A stretch of 64,000 nt of DNA from Desulfatibacillum sp. (GCA_016342355.1 JAEINP010000014.1:43094-107093), one strand, 5' to 3'; positions 1 through 9,610 are shown, numbered from the stretch's first letter. Program-made: numbers and translations. Notes: generated from the sequence alone by a model not told the origin.

Positions 1-1
1 C

Positions 2-1654
2 ACGCTGCAAGGGATTGGACATCGCATGCTGCGCGCCTCGGAATCCATATTTTCAAGTTTGGAATTGGCCTACAAAGACCTGCTGAGTCAGGCGCTTAAT
101 CATCGATTTCTGGTGGTGGTCCTGGCCCTGGCTGTTCTTGCGGGAAGCCTTGCTCTGGCGCCGCTGGTTGGCACGGAACTCATGCCCCAGGCTGATGAAG
201 GGGAAGTCCGGGTCAACATGGAGATGGAGGTCGGCACCCGCCTGGATGTAACGGATCAGAGCGTTCGGAAGGTCGCGGAGATAATTTACCGGGAAGTTCC
301 GGAAATCAAAAACGTGGTGACCAGCATTGGCGGGTCTCTACGGCACGGGGGAGGGGGCCACGTGGCTGAATTTCGCATCGCCCTCCAACCCAAACTCGAA
401 CGGACCCGCTCCAGTGAGGAGATCGCGAACGTGCTCCGGAAAAAACTGGCCAATATTCCCGGCGCGGAAATCCGGACGCGGGCTGGTCAGGGCTTGTTTC
501 TTATTAGACGCATGACCGGTGGGACCGAACGGGTGGAGGTGGAAATTCGGGGATATGACCTGGAAACTTCCGGGGCTTTGGCCATGCGGGTAAAGGAAAT
601 TGTGGAAAAGGTCCAGGGTGTCACCGACGCTCAGGTCAGCCGGGACCTGGGCGCCCCGGAACGCATCATTACCGTGGACCGGGCCAAGGCCGAAGCCCTG
701 AAGGTTTCCCTGAAAGACGTGGCGGAAACCCTTCAGACCGTGCTTTCAGGTACTCTGGCCGGCAACTTCCGTGAGGGGGGAGACGAATACCCCATACGCG
801 TTAAACTAAAGGACGCGGAAAAACAATCGGTTCGGGAAATCACAGATCTTTCTGTCACCAACGCCGATGGCGTGCCCGTGGTGCTGAGAAATATTATTTC
901 GCTAACACCCCATCTGGGGCCTGTCCAGATCGAACGCAAGGACCAGGAGCGCATTGTTACAATCCGGGCCAACATCGAAGGCCGGGACCTTGGTTCCATC
1001 CTGGGGGATATCCGGGAGGAACTCCGGAACGTGCCCGAACCCCGGGGATTTTCCATCGGGTTTGGCGGAGACTATGAAGAGCAACAAAAAGCCTTTCGGG
1101 AACTGGCTTTGGGGCTGGTCCTGGCCCTGGTCCTGGTTTATATGGTCATGGCCTGCCTGTATGAATCCCTGCGCGACCCCTTTGTGGTTATGTTCTCCGT
1201 GCCGCTTGCTATTGTCGGCGTGGTTCTCATGCTTTTTTTGACTGGCACTACTTTCAACATGCAGTCTTACATCGGATGCATCATGCTCGGGGGCATCGTG
1301 GTGAATAACGCCATCCTTTTGGTGGATTACACCAACCTGTTGCGCCGGGAGAACAATATGCCCATGCGCGAAGCTATCGAGGAGGCGGGCCGAAGGAGGC
1401 TCAGGCCCATACTTATGACGGCCCTGACCACGGTGTTCGGTCTTATTCCCCTGGCTCTGGGCATGGGAGAAGGCGGTGAGGCCCAGGCGCCCATGGCCAG
1501 GGCGGTTATCGGAGGCCTCATGAGCTCCACCCTCATTACACTGGTGGTTATTCCCGTTGTTTACTCCCTTTTTGAGGGAAAAAAAGGTCGCAGGCTGATC
1601 TCCGAAAAAAATATGGAAGACGCCCTTGCCCAAAATATTGGAGGAAATCAGTGA
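2..1654 (+). CDS. RND-family efflux transporter permease, 3' half (5' end outside window)
   Basis: The frame is open from base 2 with no stop, so the gene starts upstream of the window and only about the last 550 residues are seen. They match the second half of an AcrB/HAE1-type inner-membrane pump, driven by proton flux. A transmembrane helix (around [13 protein letters not shown]) is followed by the [14 protein letters not shown] stretch typical of the start of the second periplasmic loop, a large periplasmic domain, and then a membrane bundle with the family segment [14 protein letters not shown] and the loop [19 protein letters not shown]. The stop codon overlaps the GTG start of the next gene (GTGA), so the pump and its outer-membrane channel are translationally coupled. 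A membrane-fusion protein would be expected further upstream. The substrate cannot be told from the sequence. Confidence 0.93.
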   Translation, partial: TLQGIGHRMLRASESIFSSLELAYKDLLSQALNHRFLVVVLALAVLAGSLALAPLVGTELMPQADEGEVRVNMEMEVGTRLDVTDQSVRKVAEIIYREVPEIKNVVTSIGGSLRHGGGGHVAEFRIALQPKLERTRSSEEIANVLRKKLANIPGAEIRTRAGQGLFLIRRMTGGTERVEVEIRGYDLETSGALAMRVKEIVEKVQGVTDAQVSRDLGAPERIITVDRAKAEALKVSLKDVAETLQTVLSGTLAGNFREGGDEYPIRVKLKDAEKQSVREITDLSVTNADGVPVVLRNIISLTPHLGPVQIERKDQERIVTIRANIEGRDLGSILGDIREELRNVPEPRGFSIGFGGDYEEQQKAFRELALGLVLALVLVYMVMACLYESLRDPFVVMFSVPLAIVGVVLMLFLTGTTFNMQSYIGCIMLGGIVVNNAILLVDYTNLLRRENNMPMREAIEEAGRRRLRPILMTALTTVFGLIPLALGMGEGGEAQAPMARAVIGGLMSSTLITLVVIPVVYSLFEGKKGRRLISEKNMEDALAQNIGGNQ

Positions 1655-3201
1655 ATCGCCTTACAATGAATTCCTTTCTTCTTACTGCGGTTTTTGGCTT
1701 GATATTGGCTTGGTTTCCAGCCTTTGCCCGGGCCGGTGCAAATTCCCCTCCCAATGATCAGGCACAGGTTGACCCGGCGCCGAAAAGCTCCGCCTTCCTT
1801 TCCATTGCGGTGGGAGAGGCGGTGATTATGGCTTTGCAAAACAACCGTTCCATTCAGGTGGAAAGCATGAACCCGGCAATTCTCCGGACCTATGAGGACC
1901 AGGAATCCGCCGTGTTTGATCCGCTGTTTTCCGCCGGTGCGACTGCTTATAGCACCAGGGAAGCGGATGGCAGCGGCAATGAACGCGAAGGCGCCGGTGC
2001 GGAGTTTGATGCGGCGCTGGCAAAGAAATTACAAACCGGCGCCACTGTTTCAGCCGGAGCAGAGACAAATTTGGACACCGGAGACGATCTTCCCGATCAG
2101 TATGCAACCCGGCTGGGCTTGGACCTCGTCCAACCCGTTTTTCAGGGCCGGGGACGGGCTGTGAACCTGGCCAATCTGCGTCAGGCGAGCCTGGACTCCT
2201 CCCTTTCCCAGTACGAGTTCCGTGGATTCACCGAAGCCCTGGTGGCCCGGGTGGAAACATCCTACTGGGATCTTGTTCTGGCTCAACGCAGGGTTGCCAT
2301 TGTGGAGGAATCCATGGCGCTGGCCCAGCAACAACTCAATGAAACCCGCCACAGAATTGAGGTCGGAAAGCTCGCGGAAATCGAGATAGCCGCGGCGGAG
2401 GCTGAGGTGGCGCTGCGCAGGGAAGCACTCATCAATGCCAAAAGCCTGGTGGAATCCCTCACTGTGCGGGTGCTGCGTCTCATTCGGCCTCAGGATCTTG
2501 CCTTGCCGGGCCGGGACCTGTCTACAAAAAGTGCGCCCGCTGCGGATCAGCTGGATATGGGCCCCCTTTCGGACCACATAAACAAAGCCTTGGCAATGCG
2601 ACCGGACATTAAACAGGCCGAACTCCTGATCGAACGCAATGATCTGGAACTGGTGAAGACGAAAAACGGCCTGCTCCCCCGTATGGACCTTTTTGTGAGC
2701 CTGGGCAAGACCGGGTATGCGGATTCCTTCGGAGGCTCCACCAGTGATCTCACGGGTTCCGCATATGACGTCGCTGGCGGCGTGGCCTTTGAGTTGCCTG
2801 TGGGTAACCGGGATGCCAAGGCCCGCCACAAAAGGACTCTCCTTACCCGCGAACAAAGGCAACGAGCCCTCCTGAATATCAAGGATCTAACCCGTCAGGA
2901 CGTGGAACTGGCATACATTGAAAAGGACCGGGCCTGGCAACTGGTGGATGCCACGGCCATCACGCGTCGATTCAAGGAGGAAACCCTTAGGGCGGAGACG
3001 GCCAAGTTTCGAGTCGGAAAATCAACAGGCCTTCTGGTGGGCCAGGCGCAACGTGATCTTCTGGCAAGTCAGGTGGCCGAGGTGGAGGCGTTGATAACCT
3101 TTCTCAAGGCCCGCATCAACCTCCTTTTCCTGGATGGTTCCCTTTTGGCTACCCGGGGGCTTGAAATCCCGGAAGAAACAATTCATCTTCCGGAGTATTA
3201 A
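1651..3201 (+). CDS. TolC-family outer-membrane efflux protein
   Basis: Predicted outer-membrane channel of 516 residues that would complete the tripartite pump with the RND permease just upstream. It starts with GTG overlapping the permease stop codon. Residues about 1-28 form a signal peptide (NSFLLTAVFGLILAWFPAFARA). The body shows the alternating long amphipathic helices of TolC proteins, for example ALVARVETSYWDLVLAQRR, AEIEIAAAEAEVALRRE, and a second similar half ending in ARINLLFLDG. Length is slightly above the usual 420-480, mostly because of a flexible stretch after the signal peptide. Beyond the pump partnership the exported compound is unknown. Confidence 0.9.
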   Translation: MNRLTMNSFLLTAVFGLILAWFPAFARAGANSPPNDQAQVDPAPKSSAFLSIAVGEAVIMALQNNRSIQVESMNPAILRTYEDQESAVFDPLFSAGATAYSTREADGSGNEREGAGAEFDAALAKKLQTGATVSAGAETNLDTGDDLPDQYATRLGLDLVQPVFQGRGRAVNLANLRQASLDSSLSQYEFRGFTEALVARVETSYWDLVLAQRRVAIVEESMALAQQQLNETRHRIEVGKLAEIEIAAAEAEVALRREALINAKSLVESLTVRVLRLIRPQDLALPGRDLSTKSAPAADQLDMGPLSDHINKALAMRPDIKQAELLIERNDLELVKTKNGLLPRMDLFVSLGKTGYADSFGGSTSDLTGSAYDVAGGVAFELPVGNRDAKARHKRTLLTREQRQRALLNIKDLTRQDVELAYIEKDRAWQLVDATAITRRFKEETLRAETAKFRVGKSTGLLVGQAQRDLLASQVAEVEALITFLKARINLLFLDGSLLATRGLEIPEETIHLPEY

Positions 3202-3284
3202 ACTTTGACCTAAATCAGCGTCTTTTTCCATGCTTCTCATAATTATCTGCTTGAATGCAAACTGGTATGAGGACAAAAAAGTGC

Positions 3285-3314
3285 TTGACACTCCCCGGCC
3301 AATTCCTCTATGAG
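3285..3314 (+). promoter_or_regulatory. Predicted sigma-70 promoter of the trp operon leader
   Basis: TTGACA at 3285-3290 is followed after 18 bases by TATGAG at 3309-3314. It lies about 45 bases before the trp leader peptide start and there is no better pair nearby. No E. coli-type TrpR operator is obvious around it, so attenuation may be the main control. Position is inferred from hexamers only. Confidence 0.5.
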
Positions 3315-3357
3315 TTCAGCAACGGACCATTTTGTCCGGGAAGGATTTTTTTGAACA

Positions 3358-3447
3358 ATGAATACCCTGAATAAAACTTTTGCTTTGAATAACTGCTGCT
3401 GGTGGCAGGCCTGGATGAGGTGCGTCTTCGTATCCGGCCCCAGCTGA
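3358..3447 (+). CDS. trpL: trp operon leader peptide (29 residues, three Trp codons)
   Basis: A short reading frame, ATG at 3358 and TGA at 3445, encodes 29 residues with Trp at positions 15, 16 and 19 (codons at 3400, 3403 and 3412) and two Cys just before them. A purine-rich AAGGA lies 12 bases upstream of the ATG. Three Trp codons in 29, directly ahead of a terminator and a trp operon, are the hallmark of ribosome-mediated attenuation: lack of charged tRNA-Trp stalls the ribosome on these codons. The peptide itself is probably not functional. It is too short to be listed by length-based gene finders. Confidence 0.87.
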   Translation: MNTLNKTFALNNCCWWQAWMRCVFVSGPS

Positions 3448-3487
3448 CACTCAGCTGACATAGAAAGCCAAAAGGATCGTGGGACGC
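3422..3487 (+). promoter_or_regulatory. Antiterminator of the trp attenuator
   Basis: Bases 3422-3435 (GCGTCTTCGTATCC) can pair with 3474-3487 (GGATCGTGGGACGC): five Watson-Crick pairs, two G-U pairs, a 3x3 internal loop and four more pairs. The downstream strand contains most of the 5' arm of the first terminator, so the two structures exclude each other. The upstream strand starts only 8 bases after the last Trp codon. A ribosome stalled on the Trp codons would leave it free, whereas a ribosome reaching the stop codon at 3445 would cover it. A short GGCC-U-GG / CCGGCC pairing between about 3408 and 3439 could serve as the competing 1:2 stem. Drawn by eye, not folded. Confidence 0.65.
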
Positions 3488-3510
3488 ATAAGCCCCACGG
3501 TCCTTTTTTT
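3471..3510 (+). terminator. trp attenuator terminator 1
   Basis: A 13-pair stem with one G-U pair joins AAAGGATCGTGGG (3471-3483) to CCCACGGTCCTTT (3494-3506) and runs into seven T residues (3504-3510). This is a textbook intrinsic terminator, 24 bases after the leader peptide stop codon and about 110 bases before aroF. Confidence 0.88.
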
Positions 3511-3523
3511 ATTTGTACTTCCG

Positions 3524-3558
3524 AAAAAGGCCGTGGGGATGATCCCACGGCCTTTTTT
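3524..3558 (+). terminator. trp attenuator terminator 2 (tandem)
   Basis: AAAAAGGCCGTGGG (3524-3537) pairs with CCCACGGCCTTTTT (3544-3557) across a six-base loop and ends in six T residues. It repeats the core CCGTGGG/CCCACGG of terminator 1. Because the cores are alike, the 3' arm of terminator 1 (3493-3508) can also pair with the 5' arm of this one (3524-3538) with a single bulged base, giving a structure in which neither terminator forms. Confidence 0.82.
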
Positions 3559-3619
3559 GTTGCACGATTTTCTCCGCCAAGAGCGGAAACACAAACACAA
3601 CACTCGGGAGACAAAGAAA

Positions 3620-4639
3620 ATGCTGCTGGTCATGAGACAAAACGCCACTCAGGAAGAGATTGACGCCGTAATCGGAAATATTGAAGCCGCCGGTTTCACC
3701 GCCCGGCCCATCCCCGGCGGACACAGGATGGCCATTGGCATCCTCCATAACAAAGGGCCTGTGGACCCGGCGCGCTTTTTGGGATTGCCCGGGGTCAAGG
3801 AACTCATACCCGTAACCCGTCCTTACAAGCTGGTCAGCCGGGAGTTTAAATCCACCACCACAGTCGTTCGAATGGGCGACGTGGCCATTGGTGAGGGGCG
3901 CCCCGTGCTCATGGCGGGCCCCTGCGCCATTGAAAGCCTGGAGCAGGCCCTCACCATTGCAAAGCACGTCAAAGCGGCAGGCGCGGAAATGTTCCGGGGC
4001 GGCGCTTTCAAACCCCGCACATCCCCCTATTCCTTTCAGGGGCTTGGGGAGGAAGGCCTGAAGATCATGGCCCGGGTCCGGGAGGAAACCGGCCTGAAGA
4101 TCGTCACCGAAGCCATGGATCATGAGGTCTTTGATTTGGTGGAGGAATACGCGGACATGATCCAGATAGGCACCCGGAACATGCAGAACTTCAGCCTGTT
4201 GCGTCGGGCGGGGCAGTCGAAAAAACCGGTCATGCTCAAGCGGGGCATGTCCGCCACCATTGACGAATGGCTCATGGCCGCCGAATACATTCTGGAACGG
4301 GGCAACGAGCAGGTGGTCCTGTGCGAGCGCGGCATCAGAACCTTCGCCAAACACAGCCGCAACACCCTGGATCTTTCCGCGGTGTGCGTGGTGCGTAAGG
4401 AAAGCCACTTGCCAATAATTACGGACCCCAGCCATGCGGGCGGCCACCGCTGCCAGGTGGGACCCCTTGCCCGGGCTTCCGCATCCACGGGCGTGGACGG
4501 GCTCATGATCGAGGTGCACCACGACCCGGCAACCGCCATGAGCGACGGCGGCCAATCCCTGTATCCCGAGCAATTCAACATACTGGCCCGGCAGATTTTC
4601 GAAATCCACGATCTGGTGAGCAAACAGGGCGAAATATAG
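3620..4639 (+). CDS. aroF: 3-deoxy-7-phosphoheptulonate (DAHP) synthase, class I-beta
   Basis: First enzyme of the shikimate pathway, condensing phosphoenolpyruvate with erythrose 4-phosphate. The ATG at 3620 is preceded by GGGAG at correct spacing and begins MLLVMRQNAT; a longer open frame from 3479 runs through the terminators and is not the start. The 339-residue product has an N-terminal ferredoxin-like/ACT-type regulatory segment of about 70 residues, as in Thermotoga-type enzymes, then a TIM barrel with GPCAIES, GGAFKPRTSPYSFQG, MLKRGMSAT, DPSHAGG and EVHHDP. It heads the operon, directly behind the trp attenuator, so tryptophan supply would control entry into the whole pathway. The gene could equally be called aroG or aroA(beta) in other naming schemes. 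Confidence 0.95.
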   Translation: MLLVMRQNATQEEIDAVIGNIEAAGFTARPIPGGHRMAIGILHNKGPVDPARFLGLPGVKELIPVTRPYKLVSREFKSTTTVVRMGDVAIGEGRPVLMAGPCAIESLEQALTIAKHVKAAGAEMFRGGAFKPRTSPYSFQGLGEEGLKIMARVREETGLKIVTEAMDHEVFDLVEEYADMIQIGTRNMQNFSLLRRAGQSKKPVMLKRGMSATIDEWLMAAEYILERGNEQVVLCERGIRTFAKHSRNTLDLSAVCVVRKESHLPIITDPSHAGGHRCQVGPLARASASTGVDGLMIEVHHDPATAMSDGGQSLYPEQFNILARQIFEIHDLVSKQGEI

Positions 4640-4746
4640 CCATCCACAGGAGAATGAAGCTCCCCACGGCAAGCTGTGGGGTATCTCAGAAAAATAGCGC
4701 AGCAAGCTGATGGGTATTTACCCACAATAGAAAAAAAGGCATAGCC

Positions 4747-6237
4747 ATGAAATTGAGATGCTACCCTAAAAAAGAAGAGTTCATGCAACTGGCGCAAAAG
4801 GGAAACGTCATCCCTGTGTGCATGGAGATCCTTGCTGACACCGAAACCCCGGTTTCCGTTTTGTTGAAAAAGGCCGACGCCAACCCGGCGTTCCTATTGG
4901 AGAGTGTGGAAGGCGGGGAGCGGTGGGGCCGGTATAGCTTTTTGGGAACCTCGGCCCATGCCCATGTGCGGGTCTTCGCCGATGACGTGGAGGTCAGCAG
5001 CCGGGATTCCACCCGAAGAATTCCCCACGGCGGCGACCCTTTGTCCGTGCTTCGGGACATCATGAAGGTTTTTGTGCCGGTTAATCTGCCGGATTTGCCC
5101 AGATTCTGGGGCGGCATGGTGGGCTACCTGGCCTATGAAATGGTGTCGTTCTTTGAGCGCATTCCCCACGATACTCCGGCGGACAAGCCCCTGGCCCATT
5201 TTATGATCACGGACGAGTTGTACGTGTTTGACAACGTCAAGCATACCCTCACCATGGTGGCTCATGTGTTTCTGGAAAACGGCCAGGACCCCGCCAGGGA
5301 ATTTGATCACGCCAGGGAACGCCTTGAGAGGATGTATGGGTCTCTGTCTGACTCCCCTTCGCCCAGTCTGGCGAACAGCGAGGGCGCCGGAAGCCTTGTG
5401 GGCAAGTACGACCCCTCCGACTACATGGCCGCGGTGGAAAAAACCAAGGAGCACATCAAGGCCGGGGATATTATCCAGGCGGTCATATCCCAGCCTTATG
5501 TGTGCTCCGCGCCGGTGGACCCGGCCAGCCTGTACAGAGCCCAACGGTACATCAATCCCTCTCCTTACATGTTCTTTTTCAACCTGGACAAGGTTTCCCT
5601 TATCGGCTCCTCCCCGGAAACCATGGTGCGTCTGGAAAACGGCGTGGCCACTCTCCGACCTATCGCCGGAACCCGTCCCAGGGGAAAAAACCAGCAGGAA
5701 GACCGGTCTTTGGCCGACGACCTGTTGAAGGACGAAAAAGAACGGGCCGAACATCTCATGCTGGTGGATCTTGGGCGCAACGACCTGGGCCGGGTCGCCC
5801 AGGTGGGCACGGTTCAGGTGACGGACCTCATGGTGGTGGAGCGTTATTCCCACGTCATGCATCTGGTTTCCAACATCACTTGCGATTTGAATCAGGACTG
5901 CGACGGCTTTGACCTGTTGCGGGCCACCTTTCCTGCAGGCACCCTGTCCGGCGCGCCTAAGGTCCGGGCCATGGAAATCATAGCGGAATTGGAAAAAGAG
6001 CCCCGGGGGCCTTATGGCGGCGCAGTGGGCTACATTTCCTTTTCCGGGAATATGGACCTTGCCATCACCATCCGCACTGCAACCGTGGAAGACGGCGTTC
6101 TGACCGTGCGTGCCGGTGCGGGCATTGTGGCGGATTCGGACCCGGAGCGGGAGCATCAGGAAACCGTGAACAAAGCAAAGGCCCTGGACCGGGCTATCAG
6201 TTTGGTTCGCAAGCCTCTGGATAAAAGTCTTGCATAG
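4747..6237 (+). CDS. trpE: Anthranilate synthase component I
   Basis: Large subunit that turns chorismate and ammonia or glutamine-derived ammonia into anthranilate, working with TrpG encoded next. The product has 496 residues. The N-terminal segment [19 protein letters not shown] carries the LLES and neighbouring residues that form the tryptophan feedback site in known TrpE proteins, so allosteric inhibition is expected. The catalytic half shows [51 protein letters not shown] and [17 protein letters not shown]. The start at 4747 is chosen because the YPKKEEF segment before the internal ATG at 4783 is conserved in TrpE. The 107-base gap after aroF shows no terminator. Confidence 0.96.
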   Translation: MKLRCYPKKEEFMQLAQKGNVIPVCMEILADTETPVSVLLKKADANPAFLLESVEGGERWGRYSFLGTSAHAHVRVFADDVEVSSRDSTRRIPHGGDPLSVLRDIMKVFVPVNLPDLPRFWGGMVGYLAYEMVSFFERIPHDTPADKPLAHFMITDELYVFDNVKHTLTMVAHVFLENGQDPAREFDHARERLERMYGSLSDSPSPSLANSEGAGSLVGKYDPSDYMAAVEKTKEHIKAGDIIQAVISQPYVCSAPVDPASLYRAQRYINPSPYMFFFNLDKVSLIGSSPETMVRLENGVATLRPIAGTRPRGKNQQEDRSLADDLLKDEKERAEHLMLVDLGRNDLGRVAQVGTVQVTDLMVVERYSHVMHLVSNITCDLNQDCDGFDLLRATFPAGTLSGAPKVRAMEIIAELEKEPRGPYGGAVGYISFSGNMDLAITIRTATVEDGVLTVRAGAGIVADSDPEREHQETVNKAKALDRAISLVRKPLDKSLA

Positions 6238-6254
6238 CCCTAAGGAGGCGCATA

Positions 6255-6836
6255 ATGATAATCATGATAGATAATTACGATTCCTTTACATACAACCTGG
6301 TCCAGTATCTCAGGATGATGGGGGCCGAGGTGGAGGTTTTCAGGAACGACGCAGCCCGGGTGGACAGCCTGTTGGAAATGAAGCCCAAAGGCGTTGTCAT
6401 CTCCCCAGGGCCGGGCAGGCCGGAAAGCGCCGGGGTCTCCCTGGATCTCATCAAGGCCTGCGCCGGAAAAATTCCTTTGCTGGGGGTTTGCCTGGGGCAT
6501 CAGTCCATAGGCCATGCTTTCGGCGCCACGGTGGGGCCTGCAAAAAGGCTCATGCACGGCAAGACCTCCCAGGTTACGGCGGACGGTAAAGGCGTATTTA
6601 CGGGCATCAAGGCCCCATTTGCGGCCATGCGTTATCATTCTTTGGCGATTTTGGAGGAAACCCTGCCCGATTGCCTGGAAGCGACCGCCCATTCCGATGA
6701 CGGGGAAATCATGGGCCTGCGTCATAAGGAATATGCCGTGGAGGGGATACAGTTTCATCCCGAGTCCATCATGACTCCTCTGGGAAAAAGAATGCTCAGG
6801 AACTTTTTGATCCTGTCCGGTGAAATTGTAAACTGA
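6255..6836 (+). CDS. trpG: Anthranilate synthase component II (glutamine amidotransferase)
   Basis: Class I glutamine amidotransferase of 193 residues that releases ammonia from glutamine and channels it to TrpE. The nucleophile is Cys79 in GVCLGHQ and the other triad members are His168 and Glu170 in QFHPES; the oxyanion segment [11 protein letters not shown] is also present. A strong AGGAGG six bases before the ATG at 6255 fixes the start. It follows trpE by 17 bases. It is a separate protein, not fused to TrpD or TrpE. Since the same type can serve p-aminobenzoate synthase, the trp context decides the name. Confidence 0.95.
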   Translation: MIIMIDNYDSFTYNLVQYLRMMGAEVEVFRNDAARVDSLLEMKPKGVVISPGPGRPESAGVSLDLIKACAGKIPLLGVCLGHQSIGHAFGATVGPAKRLMHGKTSQVTADGKGVFTGIKAPFAAMRYHSLAILEETLPDCLEATAHSDDGEIMGLRHKEYAVEGIQFHPESIMTPLGKRMLRNFLILSGEIVN

Positions 6837-6905
6837 CAATATACAAGGCAGCCTGACCTCCATTATTATTTAGTAAGGAAGGTTCGCCCAAAAGGATGTT
6901 TTGCA

Positions 6906-7013
6906 ACCCCCTCCCCCTTGACGGGGGAGGGCCGGGGTGGGGGTGATAATGAGTAATGCCGAAGAAAATTCCCCCCATCCTGTCCTTTCCCCGCAAGGGG
7001 GGAAGGGACGAAG
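6906..7013 (+). repeat. Two REP-like palindromic repeats in the trpG-trpD gap
   Basis: Two GC-rich hairpin elements lie side by side. The first, about 6906-6946, has CCCTCCCCC - TTGAC - GGGGGAGGG and a G-rich tail. The second, about 6971-7013, has CCTTTCCCC - GCAA - GGGGGGAAGGG with the loop closed as a GNRA-like CGCAAG. The second recurs almost exactly at 11643-11686 and the core of the first recurs near 63226-63246, so these are interspersed chromosomal repeats rather than operon-specific signals. In the transcript they would form stable stems between cistrons. The rest of the 290-base gap shows nothing else. Confidence 0.75.
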
Positions 7014-7126
7014 ATTCACGAACTTCAACCAATAAATGATTCGTGGGTCGAGTTTAAAACATCCGTGCGTAGCGCAAATTGATTCCAACTTTGATTGTTT
7101 TAAAACAAAATATGGGAGGATACAGC

Positions 7127-8143
7127 ATGTTCACGGAATTGTTGCAAAAGATAGTTAAAAGGCAGGACTTGGCGGAAGACGAAATGACCCGGGCCATGGA
7201 CGCCATCATGAGCGGCGAGGTGGAAGTTCCGGCTATTGCGGCCTTTATGGCGGCCCTGGCCACCAAAGGCGAGACTTTCACCGAACTGGCGGGCGCAGCC
7301 CGGTCCATGCGCCGGAAAGCCACCCGCATCCATGTGTCGTCCAACACGGTGGTGGACACCTGCGGCACGGGCGGGGACGGCGCCAGCACCTTTAACATAT
7401 CCACCACCAGCGCCTTTGTGGTTGCGGGTTGCGGGGTGACGGTGGCCAAGCACGGCAACCGGTCTGTGTCCAGCAAATGCGGCAGCGCCGACGTGCTGGA
7501 GGCCCTGGGCGTCAAACTGGACACCCATCCCGAAGTAGTGGAGCAGGGCATCGAGGAAATCGGCATCGGGTTTTTGTTCGCGCCCATGTATCACAGCGCC
7601 ATGCGTTTCGCCATGCCAGCCCGCAAGGCCGTTGGCATCCGGTCCATATTCAACATGTTGGGACCATTGACCAATCCCGCCGGGGCCAACTGCCAGCTTT
7701 TGGGGGTCTATGATCCCAAATTAACCGAAATGTTCGCCGAAGCCCTCAAGCTCCTGGGCGCCAGAAAAGCCTTTGTGGTCCATGGACACGACGGGCTGGA
7801 CGAAATTTCCATTTGCGCACCCACCCGCATTTCCGAACTCTCAGACGGGATGGTCCGCACTTACGACGTGTTGCCCGAGCAACTGGTGGGCGAAGCCTGC
7901 GAGATTTCCGATTTGGTGGGGGGCGACGCCCAAACCAACGCGGGCATCACCAAAAAGATTTTGGAAGGGGAACCCGGCCCCCGATTGGACGTGGTGGTGG
8001 TCAACGCCGGGGCTGCTTTGGTCGCAGCCGGTGTGGCCGAGGATTTCAAGGCGGGTATCGCCAAGGCCCGGGAAGCGGTCAGCTCCGGCGCGGCCATGGC
8101 CAAGCTGGAAGCCCTGGTCAAGTTCACCCGGGAGAACGGTTGA
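7127..8143 (+). CDS. trpD: Anthranilate phosphoribosyltransferase
   Basis: Transfers the phosphoribosyl group of PRPP to anthranilate. The 338-residue product begins MFTELLQKIV, with GGGAGGA seven bases before the ATG at 7127; the open frame extends upstream to 7079 but those codons lack family similarity. The PRPP/magnesium site is clear in DTCGTGGDGASTFNIST, followed by KHGNRSVSSKCGSADVLEALG, and the later segment RSIFNMLGPLTNPAG is typical. It is a stand-alone TrpD, separated from trpG by 290 bases holding palindromic repeats, and 10 bases from trpC. Confidence 0.95.
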   Translation: MFTELLQKIVKRQDLAEDEMTRAMDAIMSGEVEVPAIAAFMAALATKGETFTELAGAARSMRRKATRIHVSSNTVVDTCGTGGDGASTFNISTTSAFVVAGCGVTVAKHGNRSVSSKCGSADVLEALGVKLDTHPEVVEQGIEEIGIGFLFAPMYHSAMRFAMPARKAVGIRSIFNMLGPLTNPAGANCQLLGVYDPKLTEMFAEALKLLGARKAFVVHGHDGLDEISICAPTRISELSDGMVRTYDVLPEQLVGEACEISDLVGGDAQTNAGITKKILEGEPGPRLDVVVVNAGAALVAAGVAEDFKAGIAKAREAVSSGAAMAKLEALVKFTRENG

Positions 8144-8153
8144 GGAGCCACCA

Positions 8154-8957
8154 ATGGGAGATAAACCAGACATTCTGACTGCCATCCTTAACCACAAGAA
8201 GGAAGAGGTGGAAGTCTGCCGGAAAAGGGTTTCGGAAGAAGACTTGGCCCGTCAGGCCAAGGAGCAAACCAGGCAGCGGCGATTTTTCATGGAAAGGCTG
8301 TCCAAGCCCGGTCCCTTTGGCGCGAACATCATTGCTGAAATCAAACGAGCCTCCCCGTCCAAGGGAATTATCAAGGAAGGGCTGGACCCCGCCATCCAGG
8401 CCATGGCCTATGAAAAGGGCGGGGCCGCTGCCATGTCCGTGCTAACTGATGAAAAATACTTCAAGGGCTCGCCGGAAGATTTGAAGGCCGCTCGCGCCGC
8501 ATGCGGCTTGCCTGTCCTGCGTAAGGATTTCATCGTCTCCCGGTATCAGATTTACGAGGCGGCGGTCATGGGCGCGGACGCTATTCTGCTTATCGCCCGG
8601 GCCTTGACCGTGGATTTCATGCGGCAATCGCTGGAATTATGCAAGGAACTGGGCCTGGACGCCCTGGTGGAGGTTCATTCGGAAGATGAACTGGATCAGG
8701 CCGGGGAAGCAGGGGCGCGGCTGGTGGGCGTCAACAACCGGGATCTCAAGACCTTTGTCACGGACCTGGAAACCACAATTCGATTGCGCAAGCGCATGAC
8801 AGCGGATCAGATCGCCGTGGGAGAAAGCGGCATCCGGGACCGGGCCGACATCCAAAGGCTGTTGGACGCCGGAGTGTTTAATTTTCTCATCGGCGAAACC
8901 CTGGTGCGCAGCGTTAGCCCGGAAAAAACCATTCGGGAACTCCTGGGGGCGGCATGA
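8154..8957 (+). CDS. trpC: Indole-3-glycerol-phosphate synthase
   Basis: Closes the indole ring of the pathway by decarboxylating the ribulose derivative of anthranilate. The product is 267 residues from the ATG at 8154, preceded by GAGGAG; an open frame reaches back to 7773 in another frame of trpD but is not coding. The TIM barrel shows AEIKRASPSKG, VLTDEKYFKGS, PVLRKDFIVS, LVEVHSEDEL, GVNNRDLKTF and GESGIRDRADI, which hold the catalytic Lys, Glu and Asn residues. Four-base overlap (ATGA) with trpF suggests coupled translation. Confidence 0.96.
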   Translation: MGDKPDILTAILNHKKEEVEVCRKRVSEEDLARQAKEQTRQRRFFMERLSKPGPFGANIIAEIKRASPSKGIIKEGLDPAIQAMAYEKGGAAAMSVLTDEKYFKGSPEDLKAARAACGLPVLRKDFIVSRYQIYEAAVMGADAILLIARALTVDFMRQSLELCKELGLDALVEVHSEDELDQAGEAGARLVGVNNRDLKTFVTDLETTIRLRKRMTADQIAVGESGIRDRADIQRLLDAGVFNFLIGETLVRSVSPEKTIRELLGAA

Positions 8958-9610
8958 GCGTTCAAATCAAGATATGCGGCCTGACCAACCCGGATCATGC
9001 CCTGGAATGCGCCAACCTGGGCGCGGACGCCATAGGCCTGGTTTTTTACCCTCCCAGTCCCCGGTTTGTTTCGGACGAGGCAGCCCTGGAAATCAGTCAG
9101 GCTTTGCCAAAGCACGTTGCCAGGGTCGGGGTTTTTGTCAACGAGTCCTACGAGGTTGTAATGGACAAGGTGAGGGCCTGCGGCCTGACCATGGCCCAGT
9201 TGCACGGCCAGGAAAACCCGGAATTGGTGGATAGGCTGGAAAACGTCGGGGTAGGGGTGATCAAGGTGTTTTTCGCCAATAAGGAACCCTTATTCACTGC
9301 TATGGGCTTGTACCGTGCCTCGGCCTGTCTGGTGGAGTGCGCCGGGGAAAAACTTCCCGGGGGCAACGCCAAAGCCTGGGCCTGGCGGACGGCCAGGGGG
9401 ATAAGCAAGCACATGCCCCTGGCCCTGGCAGGCGGTTTAGACCCGGAAAATGTCTCGCAGGCGATTGCGGACGCCATGCCCGACGCCCTGGACGTGAGTT
9501 CAGGGGTGGAATCCGCCCCGGCAATCAAGGATATGGACAAGGTAAAACGATTTTTGGAAAACGCATCCCAAACGGGAATCAGCTATACAACAAGGAAGGT
9601 GTTCTCATGA
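8954..9610 (+). CDS. trpF: Phosphoribosylanthranilate isomerase
   Basis: Amadori isomerase of 218 residues acting between TrpD and TrpC. The N-terminal [11 protein letters not shown] contains the catalytic Cys, and later come [21 protein letters not shown] and [17 protein letters not shown], all standard. It overlaps trpC upstream and trpB downstream by four bases each (ATGA), the tightest packing in the operon. It is not fused with TrpC, unlike the enterobacterial arrangement. Confidence 0.95.
   Translation: MSVQIKICGLTNPDHALECANLGADAIGLVFYPPSPRFVSDEAALEISQALPKHVARVGVFVNESYEVVMDKVRACGLTMAQLHGQENPELVDRLENVGVGVIKVFFANKEPLFTAMGLYRASACLVECAGEKLPGGNAKAWAWRTARGISKHMPLALAGGLDPENVSQAIADAMPDALDVSSGVESAPAIKDMDKVKRFLENASQTGISYTTRKVFS

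Noticed and set aside
3202..3284. TrpR operator near the trp promoter
   Set aside because: No match to the CTAG-containing E. coli operator was visible around the -35/-10 pair.
3285..3558. T-box or TRAP-type control of the trp operon
   Set aside because: No T-box sequence or repeated GAG/UAG triplets; the Trp-codon leader peptide explains the region better.
3509..4705. Long open frame on the minus strand opposite aroF
   Set aside because: It is the mirror of a strongly conserved gene with high third-position GC; no family motif and no ribosome site.
4894..6156. Long minus-strand open frame opposite trpE
   Set aside because: Shadow of trpE; translation is rich in His, Gly and Arg as expected of antisense of GC-rich coding DNA.
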